A DNA stretch of 7,002 bases from Gammaproteobacteria bacterium (GTDB lineage: Bacteria > Pseudomonadota > Gammaproteobacteria > UBA9214). Where the stretch lies: positions 1 through 7,002 of the forward strand of contig DMKK01000028.1 of NCBI GenBank assembly GCA_003454335.1. The letters are read 5' to 3'. Position 1 is the first letter of the stretch. Each line of letters starts with the position of its first letter. A program made the translations under genes and the position numbers. The notes under the pieces are model-generated. The model was not told the origin of the DNA. It searched no databases and saw only the letters and a list, made by a program, of their open reading frames with translations. Shown here in pieces: positions 5,900 through 7,002 of this stretch.

Positions 5900-7002
5900 A
5901 TGGATACAAACACACCTGCTGGTGTCACTCTGCTGGGGTCGACCGGTTCAATCGGGGTGAGCACGCTTGACGTGATTGCACGCCATCCCGGGCGCTTCAG
6001 GATTGTCGCGCTGACGGCCAATAGCAGTGTCGACAAGCTCGCTGCTCAATGTGTCCGTTTCCAGCCGCAATATGCCGTCATGGCTGATGCGGATGCCGCC
6101 GCCCGCCTGGCGTTACTGTTACAGCAATCGGCACCTGACGTGCAGGTATTGTCAGGCAGCGAAGGGCTGGTTACCGTCGCCGGCCACGCGGCTGTTGATT
6201 TTGTGATGGCGGCCATAGTGGGAGCTGCCGGTCTGTTGCCCTCGCTGGCAGCGGCGCGCAAGGGTAAACGCGTGATGCTGGCCAACAAAGAGGCGCTGGT
6301 GATGTCCGGTGCGCTGTTTATGCAGGCAGTTCGGGAGCACCGGGCGACGCTGTTGCCTGTTGATAGCGAACACAACGCAATTCTGCAATGCCTGCCGGAT
6401 GACTATGTGGCCGGCGAGGAGCCATCCGGGGTACGCAAGATACTGCTGACGGCTTCCGGTGGTCCCTTCAGGACCCTGCCGGTCAGCGAGCTGTCTGCCG
6501 TGACACCGGAGCAGGCCTGCGCGCACCCCAACTGGGACATGGGCCGGAAAATCTCGGTGGACTCCGCCACCATGATGAACAAGGGGCTCGAAGTAATCGA
6601 GGCCGGCTGGCTGTTCAATTTGCCGATGGACAGGATCAAGGTGGTGTTGCACCCGCAGTCACTGGTGCATTCCCTGGTTGAATATGAAGATGGTTCGGTA
6701 CTGGCACAGATGGGGAATCCTGATATGCGTATTCCAATCAGCCATGCGCTGGGTTGGCCGGAGCGGATTGACTCCGGGGCGGAGAGTCTTGACCTGATGG
6801 CCGTTGGCAACATGCAATTCGAGGCGCCGGACAGCGCGCATTACCCCTGTCTGGAACTGGCGACTGCTGCCTGGCGTGGTGGTGGTACGACTCCGGCGGT
6901 ATTAAATGCGGCCAATGAGGTGGCAGTGCAGGCGTTCCTGGACCGGCGTATTGCATTTACCTCGATCCCCCGGGTTGTTGAACAGGTGCTTGAGCAGTGC
7001 AG
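5900..7002 (+). CDS. dxr: 1-deoxy-D-xylulose 5-phosphate reductoisomerase (partial, C-terminus beyond right edge)
   Basis: Converts DXP to 2-C-methyl-D-erythritol 4-phosphate with NADPH and a divalent metal, the committed step of the MEP isoprenoid pathway, and so feeds uppS. From ATG 5900 there are 367 uninterrupted codons to the edge; E. coli Dxr has 398 residues, so about 30 are missing. The NADPH-binding GSTGSIG is at 13-19, followed by NKEALVMSG (129-137). Metal ligands are D155, E157 and E231 (DSEHN and NKGLEVIEA), with N227 and K228 beside the last. The flexible active-site loop includes H209-P210 and W212, and SGGPF is at 186-190. LNAANE (335-340) lies in the C-terminal domain. The segment between DSEHN and TASGGPF is about five residues shorter than in E. 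coli. The gene follows cdsA after 44 nt with a weak GGAA binding site and no terminator between them. Confidence 0.97.
   Translation, partial: MDTNTPAGVTLLGSTGSIGVSTLDVIARHPGRFRIVALTANSSVDKLAAQCVRFQPQYAVMADADAAARLALLLQQSAPDVQVLSGSEGLVTVAGHAAVDFVMAAIVGAAGLLPSLAAARKGKRVMLANKEALVMSGALFMQAVREHRATLLPVDSEHNAILQCLPDDYVAGEEPSGVRKILLTASGGPFRTLPVSELSAVTPEQACAHPNWDMGRKISVDSATMMNKGLEVIEAGWLFNLPMDRIKVVLHPQSLVHSLVEYEDGSVLAQMGNPDMRIPISHALGWPERIDSGAESLDLMAVGNMQFEAPDSAHYPCLELATAAWRGGGTTPAVLNAANEVAVQAFLDRRIAFTSIPRVVEQVLEQC

Noticed and set aside
1..7002. A hidden novel system, mobile element, CRISPR array or RNA gene
   Set aside because: More than 90 percent of the window is explained by eight conserved housekeeping genes. 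The remaining gaps are short and hold only promoter, leader, hairpin and terminator signals.

Overview
The window is an ordinary but nearly complete stretch of a conserved gammaproteobacterial housekeeping locus. Gene order is map(-) / rpsB-tsf // pyrH-frr-uppS-cdsA-dxr(+), the arrangement known from Escherichia coli and many other Gammaproteobacteria. The proteins resemble the E. coli orthologs along their whole length but are clearly diverged, S2 carries a long C-terminal tail that E. coli lacks, and base composition looks moderately GC-rich by eye. This points to a non-enteric gammaproteobacterium; I cannot place it to family from the sequence alone.

Region by region. Positions 1-623 hold the start and most of a type I methionine aminopeptidase gene (map) on the minus strand, cut by the window edge. 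Positions 624-877 are a divergent control region: a strong extended -10 promoter for rpsB, a weaker overlapping promoter candidate for map on the other strand, and a ~155-nt structured leader ahead of rpsB. Positions 878-2777 carry rpsB (ribosomal protein S2) and tsf (EF-Ts), separated by a 100-nt spacer with two hairpins. A textbook intrinsic terminator at 2834-2861 closes this unit. From 2951 to the right edge, pyrH (UMP kinase), frr (ribosome recycling factor), uppS (undecaprenyl diphosphate synthase), cdsA (CDP-diglyceride synthase) and dxr (DXP reductoisomerase, cut by the right edge) run in the same direction with short gaps or overlaps and no terminator between them, so they look like one transcription unit.

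How the genes fit together. map, rpsB, tsf and frr serve translation: N-terminal Met removal, the 30S subunit, EF-Tu recycling and post-termination ribosome recycling. pyrH supplies UDP for all pyrimidine nucleotides. dxr (MEP isoprenoid pathway), uppS (C55 lipid carrier for peptidoglycan and O-antigen) and cdsA (phospholipid precursor) together supply envelope lipids. All visible reading frames are intact and all catalytic residues I could place are present.

I found no mobile element, CRISPR array, tRNA, rRNA or unrecognised system. The points worth a second look are regulatory (overlapping divergent promoters, S2 leader, structured rpsB-tsf spacer), the S2 tail, and start-codon choices in uppS and cdsA.
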